Assembly: GCA_023639215.1 (NCBI GenBank)
Contig: CP097899.1
Coordinates: forward strand, 2,047,001 to 2,111,000
Length of the DNA stretch: 64,000 bases
From: Candidatus Pristimantibacillus lignocellulolyticus
GTDB lineage: Bacteria > Bacillota > Bacilli > Paenibacillales > Paenibacillaceae
Reading direction: 5' to 3'
Position numbers and translations under genes: made by a program. Every line of letters starts with the position of its first letter. Positions within the stretch are counted from its first letter, which is position 1. The notes beneath the pieces are model-generated. The model did no database searches, had not been told where the DNA came from, and saw nothing but the letters and a program-made list of their open reading frames with translations. Below, piece by piece: positions 52,743 to 61,617 of the stretch.

Positions 52743-53511
52743 TACGTTGTTGAAAAAGGAATTTTTAGATTGCTCGCGCAGCTTTAAGTTAATATGGATC
52801 CCACTCGTATTTATATTGCTAGGTGTAAGCGACCCATTAACGAATTATTATATGAGTGATATTTTAGCTGCGGTAGGAAATATGCCAGAAGGTTTTGAGA
52901 TGATGTTTCCAGAGCTTAAACCAGCAGATTTATTAGCTGCTTCGACTGGACAGTTTCAACTCATTGGCTTAATAATACTAGTTGCTGTCTTTGTAGGATC
53001 AATTAGTAGAGAACGACAAAATGGTACTGCCACATTACTTTATGTACGTCCTATTTCAGCAACTGCGATCTATATGAGTAAATGGGTGATGGCTTCCGTT
53101 GTAGGTATGTTAAGCGCATTGCTAGGTTATGCTGGTAGTATGTACTATATTTCAATTTTATATGGGACGGTTGATTTAACTGATTTCATAGCTATGTTAT
53201 GTACTTATTTTGTATGGATTATATTTGTTATGGCATTAACTGTAGCGTTAAGTGCAGCATTCCAAACGAGTATAGCTTTAGCGGTAGCGATTTTCGCTTT
53301 GCCAATTGGCCTTGTTATAGATTCAATAATCGGTGGCTTTTGGCATTCTACGCCATGGAAATTAGCTGCTTATGGTGTCGGTTTTGTTGCTGAAACGATA
53401 AATATGAGTTACTACTGGAAGACACTATCGATTACACTTATACTAACGGGTATTTTTGTTGTGGTAGGTATTTTTGCTACAAAACAAAATAGGCAGTTGA
53501 CTAAAGTATAG
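52729..53511 (+). CDS. ABC-2 type permease (YxlG-like)
   Basis: A 260-residue permease with six membrane segments. FVGSISRERQNGTATLLYVRPISATAIYMSKW is the coupling loop typical of ABC-2 permeases such as YxlG. It starts with GTG inside the end of the ATPase gene and is the last gene of the operon; a strong terminator lies 50 bases downstream. The system probably exports a peptide or lipid-like toxic compound; this is inferred from the family only. Confidence 0.85.
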   Translation: MRQFNTLLKKEFLDCSRSFKLIWIPLVFILLGVSDPLTNYYMSDILAAVGNMPEGFEMMFPELKPADLLAASTGQFQLIGLIILVAVFVGSISRERQNGTATLLYVRPISATAIYMSKWVMASVVGMLSALLGYAGSMYYISILYGTVDLTDFIAMLCTYFVWIIFVMALTVALSAAFQTSIALAVAIFALPIGLVIDSIIGGFWHSTPWKLAAYGVGFVAETINMSYYWKTLSITLILTGIFVVVGIFATKQNRQLTKV

Positions 53512-53561
53512 TGAGAACTGTAGTGCTCAACGATATAGCATAAATTGAATACACATGGAAT

Positions 53562-53610
53562 AAAACAAAGAAACTGACGTTGGTAATTCAACGTCAGTTT
53601 CTTTGTTTTA
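53562..53610. terminator. Bidirectional terminator
   Basis: AAAACAAAGAAACTGACGTTG is mirrored exactly by its complement around GTAATT, with A-run and T-run flanks. It ends the yxlEFG-like operon and can also stop the convergent gbsR-like gene. Confidence 0.92.
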
Positions 53611-53663
53611 TACGAATATCAGTCTAGAGCTATAAGTAGATTATAGCTGGTTACGATGTTGTG

Positions 53664-54221
53664 TTATTCCGACTTCGGAATGAAATTAAAAATCTCTCCT
53701 GTTTCAAACGATTCAATTAAGCGTAGTAGCCAATTGTAATAGTTCAATGCATCAACTATTTTTTCCTCATCGAGCGCAATAAGTTGGCATAATACTTGAT
53801 CATCTGCTTCTTGCTGCTTTATATTTTTTATTTCAATTAAAGTTTTTTTCAATACGGAAGAATTCATCTCAACAGCTTTACGCCATTTGATGGAAAAGAA
53901 ATCAGTGAAATTCTGATGCCAATCAGGTACCACCTCATAAAGATCTTTCCGCGAGCCTTTTCCCCATACTTTATTAATCATCTTCAAATCAGTAAGTGTA
54001 CGCATTCCAGTACTAATAGATGTCTTGCTCATGCCCATAGCCTGGCTCATCTCATCCAATGTTACAGGAGAACGGTTGAAATACATATTCCCATATAAAT
54101 GACCAATAGAAAGTGTAATACCATACAAATCCATATTTTTCCCTATAGATTCTATGACACGCTGTCTGATCTTATTGATATGCACTTGTTGTTCATCTGA
54201 CAGCTGTTCTAAATCTTTCAT
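53664..54221 (-). CDS. GbsR family (MarR-like) transcriptional regulator
   Basis: A 185-residue GbsR-type repressor. LYGITLSIGHLYGNMYFNRSPVTLDEMSQAMGMSKTSISTGMRTL includes the helix-turn-helix, and KVWGKGSRKDLYEVVPDW is the family wing. GbsR proteins sense choline and repress glycine betaine genes; related OpuAR-type proteins repress opuA. The frame is open from 54254, but GGAGGGCAATTTATT places the start at ATG 54221. It is divergent from opuAA, its likely target. Confidence 0.87.
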   Translation of the reverse strand: MKDLEQLSDEQQVHINKIRQRVIESIGKNMDLYGITLSIGHLYGNMYFNRSPVTLDEMSQAMGMSKTSISTGMRTLTDLKMINKVWGKGSRKDLYEVVPDWHQNFTDFFSIKWRKAVEMNSSVLKKTLIEIKNIKQQEADDQVLCQLIALDEEKIVDALNYYNWLLRLIESFETGEIFNFIPKSE

Positions 54222-54539
54222 AATAAATTGCCCTCCTGCGGACCAAAATAACATATAAGAAACACTTTAAGTACAAGTTCAAAAAAGTGGCTTTTAGAAC
54301 CGAGTCTGTTCGAACTTCTGATACAACTTCTTATCAATTAGTTTTAGCATTATGTCCTTGAGAAGTAAAGAACCATTTTATAACCAAATTGTAAGGAATA
54401 CAGAGCATACGGCAATAAAAGTTTGTAAAGTTAAAACTGTTCGTACGTTATTAGCTTATACAAGCTTTGACCAAGTATACGCACAACCAATACAATTATG
54501 AAACAAGAGGCGATCGATAAGATCATCAAGGGGGATACA

Positions 54540-55739
54540 ATGTCAATAATTAAGGTGAACAAATTAACCAAAATTTTCGGTACTGATACGAAGCGGGCCG
54601 TTAAATTATTGAATGAGGGTTGGAGTAAAGACCGGATTTTTCGAGAAACGAAGCTAACTGTCGGAGTTAACCAAGCGAGCTTTGAGATAGAGCAAGGACA
54701 GATATTTGTTATTATGGGTTTGTCTGGTAGCGGAAAATCTACATTGGTTCGACTTCTTAATCGACTAATTGAGCCAACATCAGGTGAAGTTCTTTATAAT
54801 GGAAAAGATATTTTGAAGATGAATGCAGAGCAATTGCGTCAATTTAGACGTAAAAGTATGGGAATGGTATTTCAGAAATTTGCATTGTTTCCACATCGCA
54901 CCATTATTCAAAATGTAGAGTATGGCTTAGAAATTCAAGGGATTGCAAAAGCTGAGCGCCATGAAATGGCGATGAAAACATTAGAACTTGTAGGATTGAA
55001 GAGTTGGGCAAACAGTTATCCGGCAGCATTATCTGGAGGTATGCAACAACGTGTAGGATTAGCTCGTGGCTTGGCTAATGATCCTGAAATACTACTTATG
55101 GATGAAGCTTTCAGTGCACTTGACCCGCTTATTCGTAAAGATATGCAAGATGAACTTCTTGAGCTTCAATTGAAAATGAAAAAAACGATCATATTTATTA
55201 CACATGATCTTGATGAAGCTTTAAGAATTGGAGATCAGATTGCATTAATGAAAGATGGGCAAATTGTACAGATTGGATCACCTGATGAAATTCTAATGAA
55301 TCCAGCTAACGAATATGTAGAACGATTCGTTGAAGATGTCGATTTGTCAAAAGTACTTACAGCAGCACATATTATGCGTAAGCCAGAAACATTGAGTATC
55401 GACCGTGGACCTCGTGTGGCATTACAGATCATGCGTGATAGAGGGGTATCTAACCTTTATATTGTTGATAAAGGGTTGAAGCTGATCGGAGTTATTTCTG
55501 CTGAGGATGCTATAGAAGCAGTAAGAGAAGGGAAAACTCTTGAGTCTATTGTTCAACATGAAGTTCCAAAAGTTAGTCCGGATACGTTGTTGAATGATTT
55601 GTTCGAACTGATGGGTGGAACGAGATTACCCGTAGCTGTTGTTACAGATGATGGCAGGCTGAGAGGGATATTAATTAAGGGAGCTGTTCTGGCTGCACTT
55701 GCAGGTAGTATGGTTCCAGAGGCAGGTGAACAACAATGA
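54540..55739 (+). CDS. opuAA: Glycine betaine ABC transporter ATPase
   Basis: A 399-residue ATPase of the osmoprotectant importer OpuA. VNKLTKIFGTDTKRAVKLLNEGWSKDRI is the OpuAA-specific N-terminus. Walker A GLSGSGKST begins at residue 60; signature LSGGMQQRVGLARGLA; Walker B LLMDEAFSALDP. Two CBS domains (about 280-390), which sense ionic strength in related OpuA, end the protein. The frame is open from 54498, but AAGGGGG places the start at ATG 54540. Its stop overlaps opuAB. Confidence 0.93.
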   Translation: MSIIKVNKLTKIFGTDTKRAVKLLNEGWSKDRIFRETKLTVGVNQASFEIEQGQIFVIMGLSGSGKSTLVRLLNRLIEPTSGEVLYNGKDILKMNAEQLRQFRRKSMGMVFQKFALFPHRTIIQNVEYGLEIQGIAKAERHEMAMKTLELVGLKSWANSYPAALSGGMQQRVGLARGLANDPEILLMDEAFSALDPLIRKDMQDELLELQLKMKKTIIFITHDLDEALRIGDQIALMKDGQIVQIGSPDEILMNPANEYVERFVEDVDLSKVLTAAHIMRKPETLSIDRGPRVALQIMRDRGVSNLYIVDKGLKLIGVISAEDAIEAVREGKTLESIVQHEVPKVSPDTLLNDLFELMGGTRLPVAVVTDDGRLRGILIKGAVLAALAGSMVPEAGEQQ

Positions 55740-56569
55740 ATATTCCAAAAATCCCAGTAGGCGATTGGATAGAGACATTAGAAGCATGGTTACAACTACA
55801 TTTCGGTTTTTTCTTTGATTTTGTCAAAACAGTTATCGGAGGAATCGTAAGTGGACTTGAATTAATATTACGAGAACCACCTGCGCTAATTATTATCGTA
55901 ATAATTACTGCATTGGTGTGGTGGCTTGCCAAATGGAGACTCGGCGTATTTGCGCTAATCGGATTACTATTTATAGTCAATCTAGGTTATTGGGATCCTG
56001 CCATGCAAACATTAGCACTTGTACTTACCGCAGCACTGATTTCCATCTTGCTCGGTGTACCGATTGGTATTTTAAGTGCAAATTATAAAACAGTGAGAAA
56101 AATTATTACACCAATTCTTGATTTCATGCAGACGATGCCAGCATTCGTTTATCTGCTACCTGCGATTACATTCTTTTCAGTTGGTGTTGTTCCAGGTGTT
56201 ATTTCCTCGATTATTTTCGCGATTCCACCGACCATTCGTTTAACGATATTAGGGATTAAACAGGTGCCTGAAGAACTTGTGGAAGCGGCAGATGCATTCG
56301 GTTCTACTTCTGCTCAAAAATTGTTTAAGCTACAATTGCCAATGGCACTTCCTACTATTATGGCAGGGATCAATCAGACCATCATGTTGTCGCTTTCGAT
56401 GGTCGTTATTGCATCGATGATTGGAGCGCAAGGTATCGGTACAGTCGTATTCGCTGCAGTTACGCAAACGAAAACAGGAGTAGGATTTGAAGGTGGACTC
56501 GTTATCGTTATTCTAGCTATTTTGTTAGATCGCGTTACGCAAAATCTAATTAAGAAAAAATCTAAATAA
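55736..56569 (+). CDS. opuAB: Glycine betaine ABC transporter permease
   Basis: A 277-residue permease with about seven membrane segments. An amphipathic N-terminus (IPVGDWIETLEAWLQLHF) is OpuAB-like, and the coupling loop is VPEELVEAADAFGSTSAQKLFKLQLPMALPTIMAGINQ. It overlaps opuAA by 4 bases and is followed after 70 bases by opuAC. As a homodimer with OpuAA it imports glycine betaine or proline betaine under high osmolarity. Confidence 0.93.
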   Translation: MNIPKIPVGDWIETLEAWLQLHFGFFFDFVKTVIGGIVSGLELILREPPALIIIVIITALVWWLAKWRLGVFALIGLLFIVNLGYWDPAMQTLALVLTAALISILLGVPIGILSANYKTVRKIITPILDFMQTMPAFVYLLPAITFFSVGVVPGVISSIIFAIPPTIRLTILGIKQVPEELVEAADAFGSTSAQKLFKLQLPMALPTIMAGINQTIMLSLSMVVIASMIGAQGIGTVVFAAVTQTKTGVGFEGGLVIVILAILLDRVTQNLIKKKSK

Positions 56570-56639
56570 GTTAAATTTTAATAAAAAAATCTAGTTTCAA
56601 AAAGCGAGCTTTTTGTACTTTATCTTAAAGGAGAACATA

Positions 56640-57518
56640 ATGAAAAAGAATTTAAAATGGATAGTTACAGCAACAATGATTCTAGCTTTACTTGTAGGAT
56701 GTAGTAATAATGGTGCTCAAACTGGAGATAATAAGAAAATTAAATTGGCTTATGTTGCTTGGGATTCAGAAATTGCCAGCACTTACGTAATAAAGGAAGT
56801 ATTGGAACAGAAACTTGGTTATAAAGTAGATATGCTTCAGTTAGATGCAGGACCAATGTTTGCAGCAGTATCTGAAGGTAGTGCGGATGCGTCACTTTCA
56901 GCATGGCAGCCGATTACACATGCGGACTACATGGAGCGTTATGGAGCCAAACTAGTTGACCTGGGATCGAATTTAGAAGGAGCGACACTTGGATTAGCCG
57001 TTCCTACTTATATGGAAAATGTAAATAGTATTGAAGATCTAACGAACAATGAAATCGGCGCATTAGTTGATCATCAAATTATCGGGATTGAACCTGGTGC
57101 TGGTCTTATGATGGCATCCGAAAAAGCACTTGATGAATATGGCTTGCGCAAAGATTGGACATTACTTGCTAGCTCATCAGCTGCGATGGCTAAAGAGTTG
57201 CAGAATGCTTATGCTGCAGAAAAACCAATTGTTGTAACAAGCTGGACACCTCACTGGATGTTTGCCAAAATGGATTTAAAATTCCTTGCAGATCCTAAAG
57301 GTGTATACGGTGCTCAAGAAGATATTCATACGCTTACTCGTCAAAACTTAGAAACTGATAAGCCAGAAGCTTATCAATTGCTTAACAATTTCCACTGGAC
57401 ACCAGAAGAAATGGCAGAAGTTATGGTAGCAGTTATTGATGGTGCAACGCCAGAAGAAGCAGCAAAACAATGGGTAGAAGCCAATGAAACACGTGTTAAT
57501 GAATGGCTTGCAAAGTAA
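56640..57518 (+). CDS. opuAC: Glycine betaine-binding lipoprotein
   Basis: A 292-residue lipoprotein with lipobox LLVGC and a mature type II binding fold. KKIKLAYVAWDSEIASTYVIKEVLEQKLGY, SLSAWQPITHADY and TSWTPHWMFAKMDLKFL contain the Trp residues that form the aromatic betaine cage in OpuAC. Length matches B. subtilis OpuAC. AAAGGAGAACATA places the start at ATG 56640. Last gene of the operon, followed by a terminator. Confidence 0.93.
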   Translation: MKKNLKWIVTATMILALLVGCSNNGAQTGDNKKIKLAYVAWDSEIASTYVIKEVLEQKLGYKVDMLQLDAGPMFAAVSEGSADASLSAWQPITHADYMERYGAKLVDLGSNLEGATLGLAVPTYMENVNSIEDLTNNEIGALVDHQIIGIEPGAGLMMASEKALDEYGLRKDWTLLASSSAAMAKELQNAYAAEKPIVVTSWTPHWMFAKMDLKFLADPKGVYGAQEDIHTLTRQNLETDKPEAYQLLNNFHWTPEEMAEVMVAVIDGATPEEAAKQWVEANETRVNEWLAK

Positions 57519-57547
57519 TTAGCGTTATCTAATCACATATAGTCTCT

Positions 57548-57605
57548 AAAACATTAGCCTCATGAAACTTAATTGTTTTATGGGGCTAATGTTTTATCTT
57601 TTTTT
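57548..57605 (+). terminator. Terminator of the opuA operon
   Basis: AAAACATTAGCCTCAT and ATGGGGCTAATGTTTT form a stem around a 16-base loop, followed by ATC and a T-run. Confidence 0.85.
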
Positions 57606-57613
57606 GGAATAAC

Positions 57614-57641
57614 TGTAACATTATTAGAAGTTAATCGTGTT
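57614..57641 (+). promoter_or_regulatory. Candidate ECF-sigma autoregulated promoter
   Basis: TGTAAC (57614-57619), 16-base spacer, CGTGTT (57636-57641), close to the TGAAAC-N16-CGTC pattern used by extracytoplasmic sigma factors. It lies 29 bases upstream of the sigma gene. Confidence 0.5.
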
Positions 57642-57669
57642 AAGCTATAGTTGAAGAAAAGGGGGCACT

Positions 57670-58203
57670 ATGAACAAACGATATGCTTTGGATGAATTGT
57701 ATCGGCGATACGTCAAATCCCTCTATTTTTATTTGTACAAATTATGCGGTTCCGCTAGCTTAGCAGAGGATTTAACGCAGGAAACATTCGTAAGGGCCAC
57801 AATACATATTCATACTTACAAGGATGAAGAGGCAAGAGCATGGCTATTTAAAGTGGCGCGAAATGTATATCTTGACGAATGGCGCAAACAGCAAAGATAT
57901 AGAAAAATACCGTTTCTCTCTTCATTTATTAAAAGAGAGGATTCGATCAGCCCTTATGGATTGCCAGAAAAGAGCTTACTAGAGAAGGAACTAGCGCAGC
58001 AACTTGAAGATTTATTACAATACTTACCTGAAAATTATCGATCCATTATATATCTCAGAGAGTATGAACAATTTAGTTATGCAGAAATTATGGATGCTCT
58101 GCAGATGTCCGAAGATCAAGTGAAAGTAACGTTACATAGAGCGAGAAAACGATTAGCCGGGCTCGCGATGCAGAAAGGGTGGGATTATGACAGAGTGGAA
58201 TAA
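57670..58203 (+). CDS. ECF-family RNA polymerase sigma factor
   Basis: A 177-residue sigma-70 family factor. Region 2 (about 5-75) has AEDLTQETFVRATIHIHTYKDEEARAWLFKVARNVYLDEWRKQ, and region 4 (about 110-170) has LQYLPENYRSIIYLREYEQFSYAEIMDALQMSEDQVKVTLHRARKRL. It directs envelope-stress transcription when released by its regulator, encoded by the next gene with a 17-base overlap. Start ATG has AAAAGGGGGCACT upstream. Confidence 0.9.
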   Translation: MNKRYALDELYRRYVKSLYFYLYKLCGSASLAEDLTQETFVRATIHIHTYKDEEARAWLFKVARNVYLDEWRKQQRYRKIPFLSSFIKREDSISPYGLPEKSLLEKELAQQLEDLLQYLPENYRSIIYLREYEQFSYAEIMDALQMSEDQVKVTLHRARKRLAGLAMQKGWDYDRVE

Positions 58204-59194
58204 TAAGTTAGAGAAAAAGATATTATTTAAATCTAGATTTACATTAACGTTGAAAATAGCGCGTATTTTAATAATTTTCTTTATTATTTACGGGATATGG
58301 AGCAGCGTAATTTATCTTATTGTAGATTTGAAAAACTACGCTAAAGAAAATCAGTATTTCACCCAGCTTGCGGTTGAGTGGCAAATGCCTAATGTTAAAG
58401 GAAACCAAGTCCACATGATTAATGATGAGAAGATCTCAAGGATGGGAACACAAACATTTTCGTACAGTTTATTAAAGCGTGTTGGTCATGAGGATATTGT
58501 TATTGGAGAAACTGAAGTAACGAAAAAACTATTAAGTAACTTATCTAAAGTAGAGCATTCAATTCCTAATCAGCACCCAAATAAGAGACTTCACTTTTCG
58601 TTACCAGAAGATCCACGTAATAATCAGAAATTAACGGGTAATGCTGATTCGAATGTGTGGGAAACATTAGAGATGTTACCAGAAGGAACAGTAGGAGAAC
58701 TGGCATTCTCTACTAAAAGTTTTATGGATGCTACACAATTATTAGATTTAGTAGAGGATTATAATATCGATGTTTTATGGATGCCTCTTTATACAGGGGA
58801 ACTTGTAGATTATGAGGTTGGTTACACGTCTAGCGATGATTTAATTATTATTAATGGAATAATTGGGTTAACGGGTGGATTTATAGCATCCGATGATTAT
58901 ATGTCTATGTCTTCGATAGAGATCATATCTTCAGAGTCAGTAGCGAAAAGTGAGCAAATGATGCTGTCCAATATGGAGAAGTTACTAGCTAAGAAAGAGA
59001 ACTATTATCAAGACCTTCTAGGTTTTTATCATCTACCAGAAAAATATAAATACATTAAAGAAAAAGGATTTACAGTATATGGTGCAGTGGTGACAGGACC
59101 AGTGAAAGAATTATTGAAGCTACAGGATGCGACGTTTGTCCAAGGAGAACAGCTCGGAGAAGTTGAACTGTGGAATTGGGATTTATCAAGATAA
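58187..59194 (+). CDS. Sigma factor regulator (anti-sigma, Sigma_reg_N/C type)
   Basis: A 335-residue membrane protein with a short cytoplasmic N-terminus, one membrane segment (about 20-45) and a large outer domain. LFKSRFTLTLKIARILIIFFIIYGIW is the Sigma_reg_N pattern; FSTKSFMDATQLLDLVEDYNIDVLWMPLYTGE belongs to the C-terminal regulator domain. It overlaps the sigma gene by 17 bases, so sigma and inhibitor are made together. It should hold the sigma factor at the membrane until a wall or membrane signal arrives. Confidence 0.85.
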   Translation: MTEWNNKLEKKILFKSRFTLTLKIARILIIFFIIYGIWSSVIYLIVDLKNYAKENQYFTQLAVEWQMPNVKGNQVHMINDEKISRMGTQTFSYSLLKRVGHEDIVIGETEVTKKLLSNLSKVEHSIPNQHPNKRLHFSLPEDPRNNQKLTGNADSNVWETLEMLPEGTVGELAFSTKSFMDATQLLDLVEDYNIDVLWMPLYTGELVDYEVGYTSSDDLIIINGIIGLTGGFIASDDYMSMSSIEIISSESVAKSEQMMLSNMEKLLAKKENYYQDLLGFYHLPEKYKYIKEKGFTVYGAVVTGPVKELLKLQDATFVQGEQLGEVELWNWDLSR

Positions 59195-59217
59195 CAAATC
59201 ACTACAGAAAAGGAACT

Positions 59218-60201
59218 ATGATGATGAGAACTAGCATAATCTACATTATAAAATTATTCGTTGTTATCAGTTTGAGTATTATTGTTGTCTCTTGCTCAGC
59301 AAAAGCGGAGCATAATGAATTATCCTCTCCAATTGAACCGACACCGAGAATAACTGATGAGCCTTTCAGTGAAGAAACTAACGAAAGTAAATCTTCGCAA
59401 CTTCACGAACAATCTACTAAGGAAGTGTTAACTGATCTAGAAGAGGCAGAACTAGACGATAAGTTAGATAATAAACCTGATTCAAAGTCAGAGGAAACAA
59501 ACGATAAAGCTAACTCTGATGAAGAAAAATCAGAGGAAGACAGTGCAACCAGAGAAGAAATTTTCAGTGAAGTCGTTGTCAAACTACGTAACTTGCCTAA
59601 AGGCTTTGTCTACTTGGATGAAGTGATACCTACTGCCCAATTTGAAGTACGCTATTATAGTGATTATAACTTTGTAGGTACACAGATCGATGGATATTTA
59701 GCACCGCTAGCGATTGGCACAAGTGAGATGGCTGAAGCTCTATTGAAAGTGAGTAAAGAAGTAGAGCCGATGGGATATCGACTTCTTATCTACGATACGT
59801 ATCGTCCTGCGAAAGCAGTTCAGCAATTTCTTGCTTGGTCTAAAGATACGGATGATATAAGTATGAAGGAAGAATTTTATCCTAATATCAATAAAGCTAC
59901 TCTGTTCAAATCAGGATACTTATCGAGTAAGTCAGGGCATTCACGAGGCAGTACGGTAGATTTGACGCTAATCCATTCGGATACTGAGAAGGAAGTAGAT
60001 ATGGGTAGTCCTTATGATTTGCTTGATGAAATTTCACATTTCTCAACTAAGCTAATTACAGATGAACAGGCCGCTAATCGCCAATTGTTGCAAGATGTTA
60101 TGGTGAAATATGGATTCAAGCCATATCGTAAAGAATGGTGGCATTATGTATTGAAGAATGAGCCTTATCCAAGCACATACTATGATTTCGATGTTCAGTA
60201 G
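59218..60201 (+). CDS. D-Ala-D-Ala dipeptidase (VanX-type, M15D) lipoprotein
   Basis: A 327-residue secreted lipoprotein with lipobox VVSC, an acidic Ser/Glu/Asp-rich linker of about 80 residues, and a VanX-like zinc peptidase domain (about 110-325). Zinc ligands and catalytic residues are in SGHSRGSTVDLTL and KEWWHY; YDTYRPAKAVQQF carries the conserved Arg. VanX cleaves D-Ala-D-Ala; here the enzyme is outside the cell, so it may act on wall peptides in recycling. Three ATGs in a row (59218, 59221, 59224) follow AAAGGAACT; the exact start is uncertain. It lies 24 bases after the sigma regulator. Confidence 0.83.
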   Translation: MMMRTSIIYIIKLFVVISLSIIVVSCSAKAEHNELSSPIEPTPRITDEPFSEETNESKSSQLHEQSTKEVLTDLEEAELDDKLDNKPDSKSEETNDKANSDEEKSEEDSATREEIFSEVVVKLRNLPKGFVYLDEVIPTAQFEVRYYSDYNFVGTQIDGYLAPLAIGTSEMAEALLKVSKEVEPMGYRLLIYDTYRPAKAVQQFLAWSKDTDDISMKEEFYPNINKATLFKSGYLSSKSGHSRGSTVDLTLIHSDTEKEVDMGSPYDLLDEISHFSTKLITDEQAANRQLLQDVMVKYGFKPYRKEWWHYVLKNEPYPSTYYDFDVQ

Positions 60202-60237
60202 AGGGTATAAAATCAATATTCTGTAGGTAGAACATAT

Positions 60238-60600
60238 ATGATGCGAATGGAGTTGAGCGAATTGGAACAACGATTGCAAGTGTGGACGATTACCATTGTT
60301 CTCGGTATTATCGTTTGCGTACTAATGGCTGCATGGAGTCCTTGGTTAACCCCAGCTATTTCGCAAAAGTTAGTCGTCAATAAGATTGAGAAGTTAACTG
60401 CAAATGTAAGTGACGGATGTGGTATTGGTTGTACCGACTGTGGTACTAACGAAGTGAAGAAGGTACCTTTCGGAAGCGAAGTTGTGGTGGAATATAATTG
60501 TGGAGGTCCTCTACCCATTGATGAACATAACCCCAACCGTACAACGATTGCATATGTATCATTCATTGGTTATGTCGATGCTAAAGAATTTGTGCATTAG
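60238..60600 (+). CDS. Hypothetical membrane protein with Cys-rich segment
   Basis: A 120-residue protein with one N-terminal membrane helix (about 15-38) and an outer domain containing DGCGIGCTDCGTNE, a further Cys in YNCGGP and a beta-rich end. The CxxxCxxC spacing could bind metal or form disulfides. No family recognised. The start ATG (60238, or 60244) has only a weak AGGTAG upstream. It follows the VanX-type gene by 36 bases and may be part of the sigma-controlled unit. Confidence 0.55.
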   Translation: MMRMELSELEQRLQVWTITIVLGIIVCVLMAAWSPWLTPAISQKLVVNKIEKLTANVSDGCGIGCTDCGTNEVKKVPFGSEVVVEYNCGGPLPIDEHNPNRTTIAYVSFIGYVDAKEFVH

Positions 60601-60716
60601 TTGTCATCACTTGATTGGGACTCGGAAGACAAAAATGTTACAATAGCTATAATGTCTTATTGTCGCGTTATAACAACAAGGTAAATACATAGCTGAATAA
60701 GGAAGGTACTATTACA

Positions 60717-61190
60717 ATGAAAATAAGTAAGAACAAACTTATCTTAACGATAATATTAGTGTTCACATTTATAGTGTTTGGGATCTTTATGCTTATCTTC
60801 TTTATGAACAGACCTACACTTGTATTAAGTGATATGGTCAGTTACGCCCCAACTTCAATTGAGATTAGTACAGTAGAAGATACAAATAACAGAGCTTCGA
60901 TAACGGATAATGTTGAAATTGAAAAATTCCTTTACATGATAAAAGCTCAAACTTGGGATCACAAATCTGATATTACATATAATAGTGAATCAGAAGCTAA
61001 TTTCATGTGTGTTCCATCGTATTACGTACAGATCAATAAGTATCAAGTCGAGTTGTTATGTAAAGATGAGATTCAAGGCTACGGTAAGATTGATTATAAC
61101 GGTAAAGAGTATCTATACACGATCCCATTAGAAGTATATACGGAGATCGAAACTTTTCTAGACAGTCATAAGGAAGTCGCATCAGGGTAG
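60717..61190 (+). CDS. Hypothetical membrane-anchored protein
   Basis: A 157-residue protein with an N-terminal membrane helix (about 7-29) and an outer domain with two Cys (FMCVPSYYVQ and VELLCKDE) that could pair, ending in an amphipathic helix. The mature part has a small alpha/beta pattern (IEKFLYMIKAQTWDHKS, YGKIDYNGKEYLYTIP). No family recognised. Start ATG has AAGGAAGGTACTATTACA upstream. A terminator overlaps its stop codon. Confidence 0.6.
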   Translation: MKISKNKLILTIILVFTFIVFGIFMLIFFMNRPTLVLSDMVSYAPTSIEISTVEDTNNRASITDNVEIEKFLYMIKAQTWDHKSDITYNSESEANFMCVPSYYVQINKYQVELLCKDEIQGYGKIDYNGKEYLYTIPLEVYTEIETFLDSHKEVASG

Positions 61191-61215
61191 CTATTACCCT
61201 ATGCGTCTTTTTTTG
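61178..61215 (+). terminator. Terminator overlapping the stop codon
   Basis: CGCATCAGGGTA and TACCCTATGCG (one bulged base) form a stem containing the TAG stop at 61188-61190, followed by a T-run. Confidence 0.8.
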
Positions 61216-61227
61216 TTAAAATAATTA

Positions 61228-61268
61228 ATCTCATATCGTAAGTAAAATACATTATAATGATGTGAGAT
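61228..61268 (+). promoter_or_regulatory. Promoter core flanked by a dyad, upstream of the cobalamin riboswitch
   Basis: TATAAT at 61253-61258 is the likely -10. ATCTCATATC (61228-61237) and GATGTGAGAT (61259-61268) form a 9-of-10 inverted repeat around it, a possible extra operator. Confidence 0.35.
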
Positions 61269-61289
61269 GCTTATACAATTACATAGCTA

Positions 61290-61500
61290 GCAACAGGTGC
61301 CATTGATGATCAAGAAGTTGATCTATCGATTGGTTAAAAGGGAAGTGGGTGTAATTCCCACGCGGTCCCGCCGCTGTGAAAGAGTAGTCTATACGATATA
61401 CCACTGGGAAACTGGGAAGGTTGTATAGATGATGATACTTGAGCCAGAATACCTGCCTGATTGCTTTCACCGATTTTCTACGAAGGATAGGAGGGTGTTT
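61290..61500 (+). ncRNA. Cobalamin (B12) riboswitch
   Basis: The conserved core is present in order: ACAGGTGCC, TTAAAAGGGAAGTGGGTG, CGCGGTCCCGCCGCTGTGA, and the B12 box GAGCCAGAATACCTGCCTGA at 61441-61460, with GAAGGATAGGAGG near the 3' end. A terminator hairpin at 61537-61569 is the expression platform: B12 binding should lead to termination before the EcfT and EcfA genes. This class is well established for cobalamin or cobalt transport genes. Confidence 0.93.
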
Positions 61501-61536
61501 AGTTTGCATGCAATAATTTGCATTCTACTTAAATAG

Positions 61537-61569
61537 ATCTCTTAACGATTTTGTTAAGGGATTTTTTAT
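61537..61569 (+). terminator. Expression-platform terminator of the cobalamin riboswitch
   Basis: TCTCTTAAC and GTTAAGGGA form a stem around GATTTT, followed by TTTTTTATTTT, 50 bases upstream of the EcfT start. Confidence 0.8.
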
Positions 61570-61617
61570 TTTCCATATATGTAGTTAATTTCAGCAATAA
61601 GCGAGGGTATGTAAATT

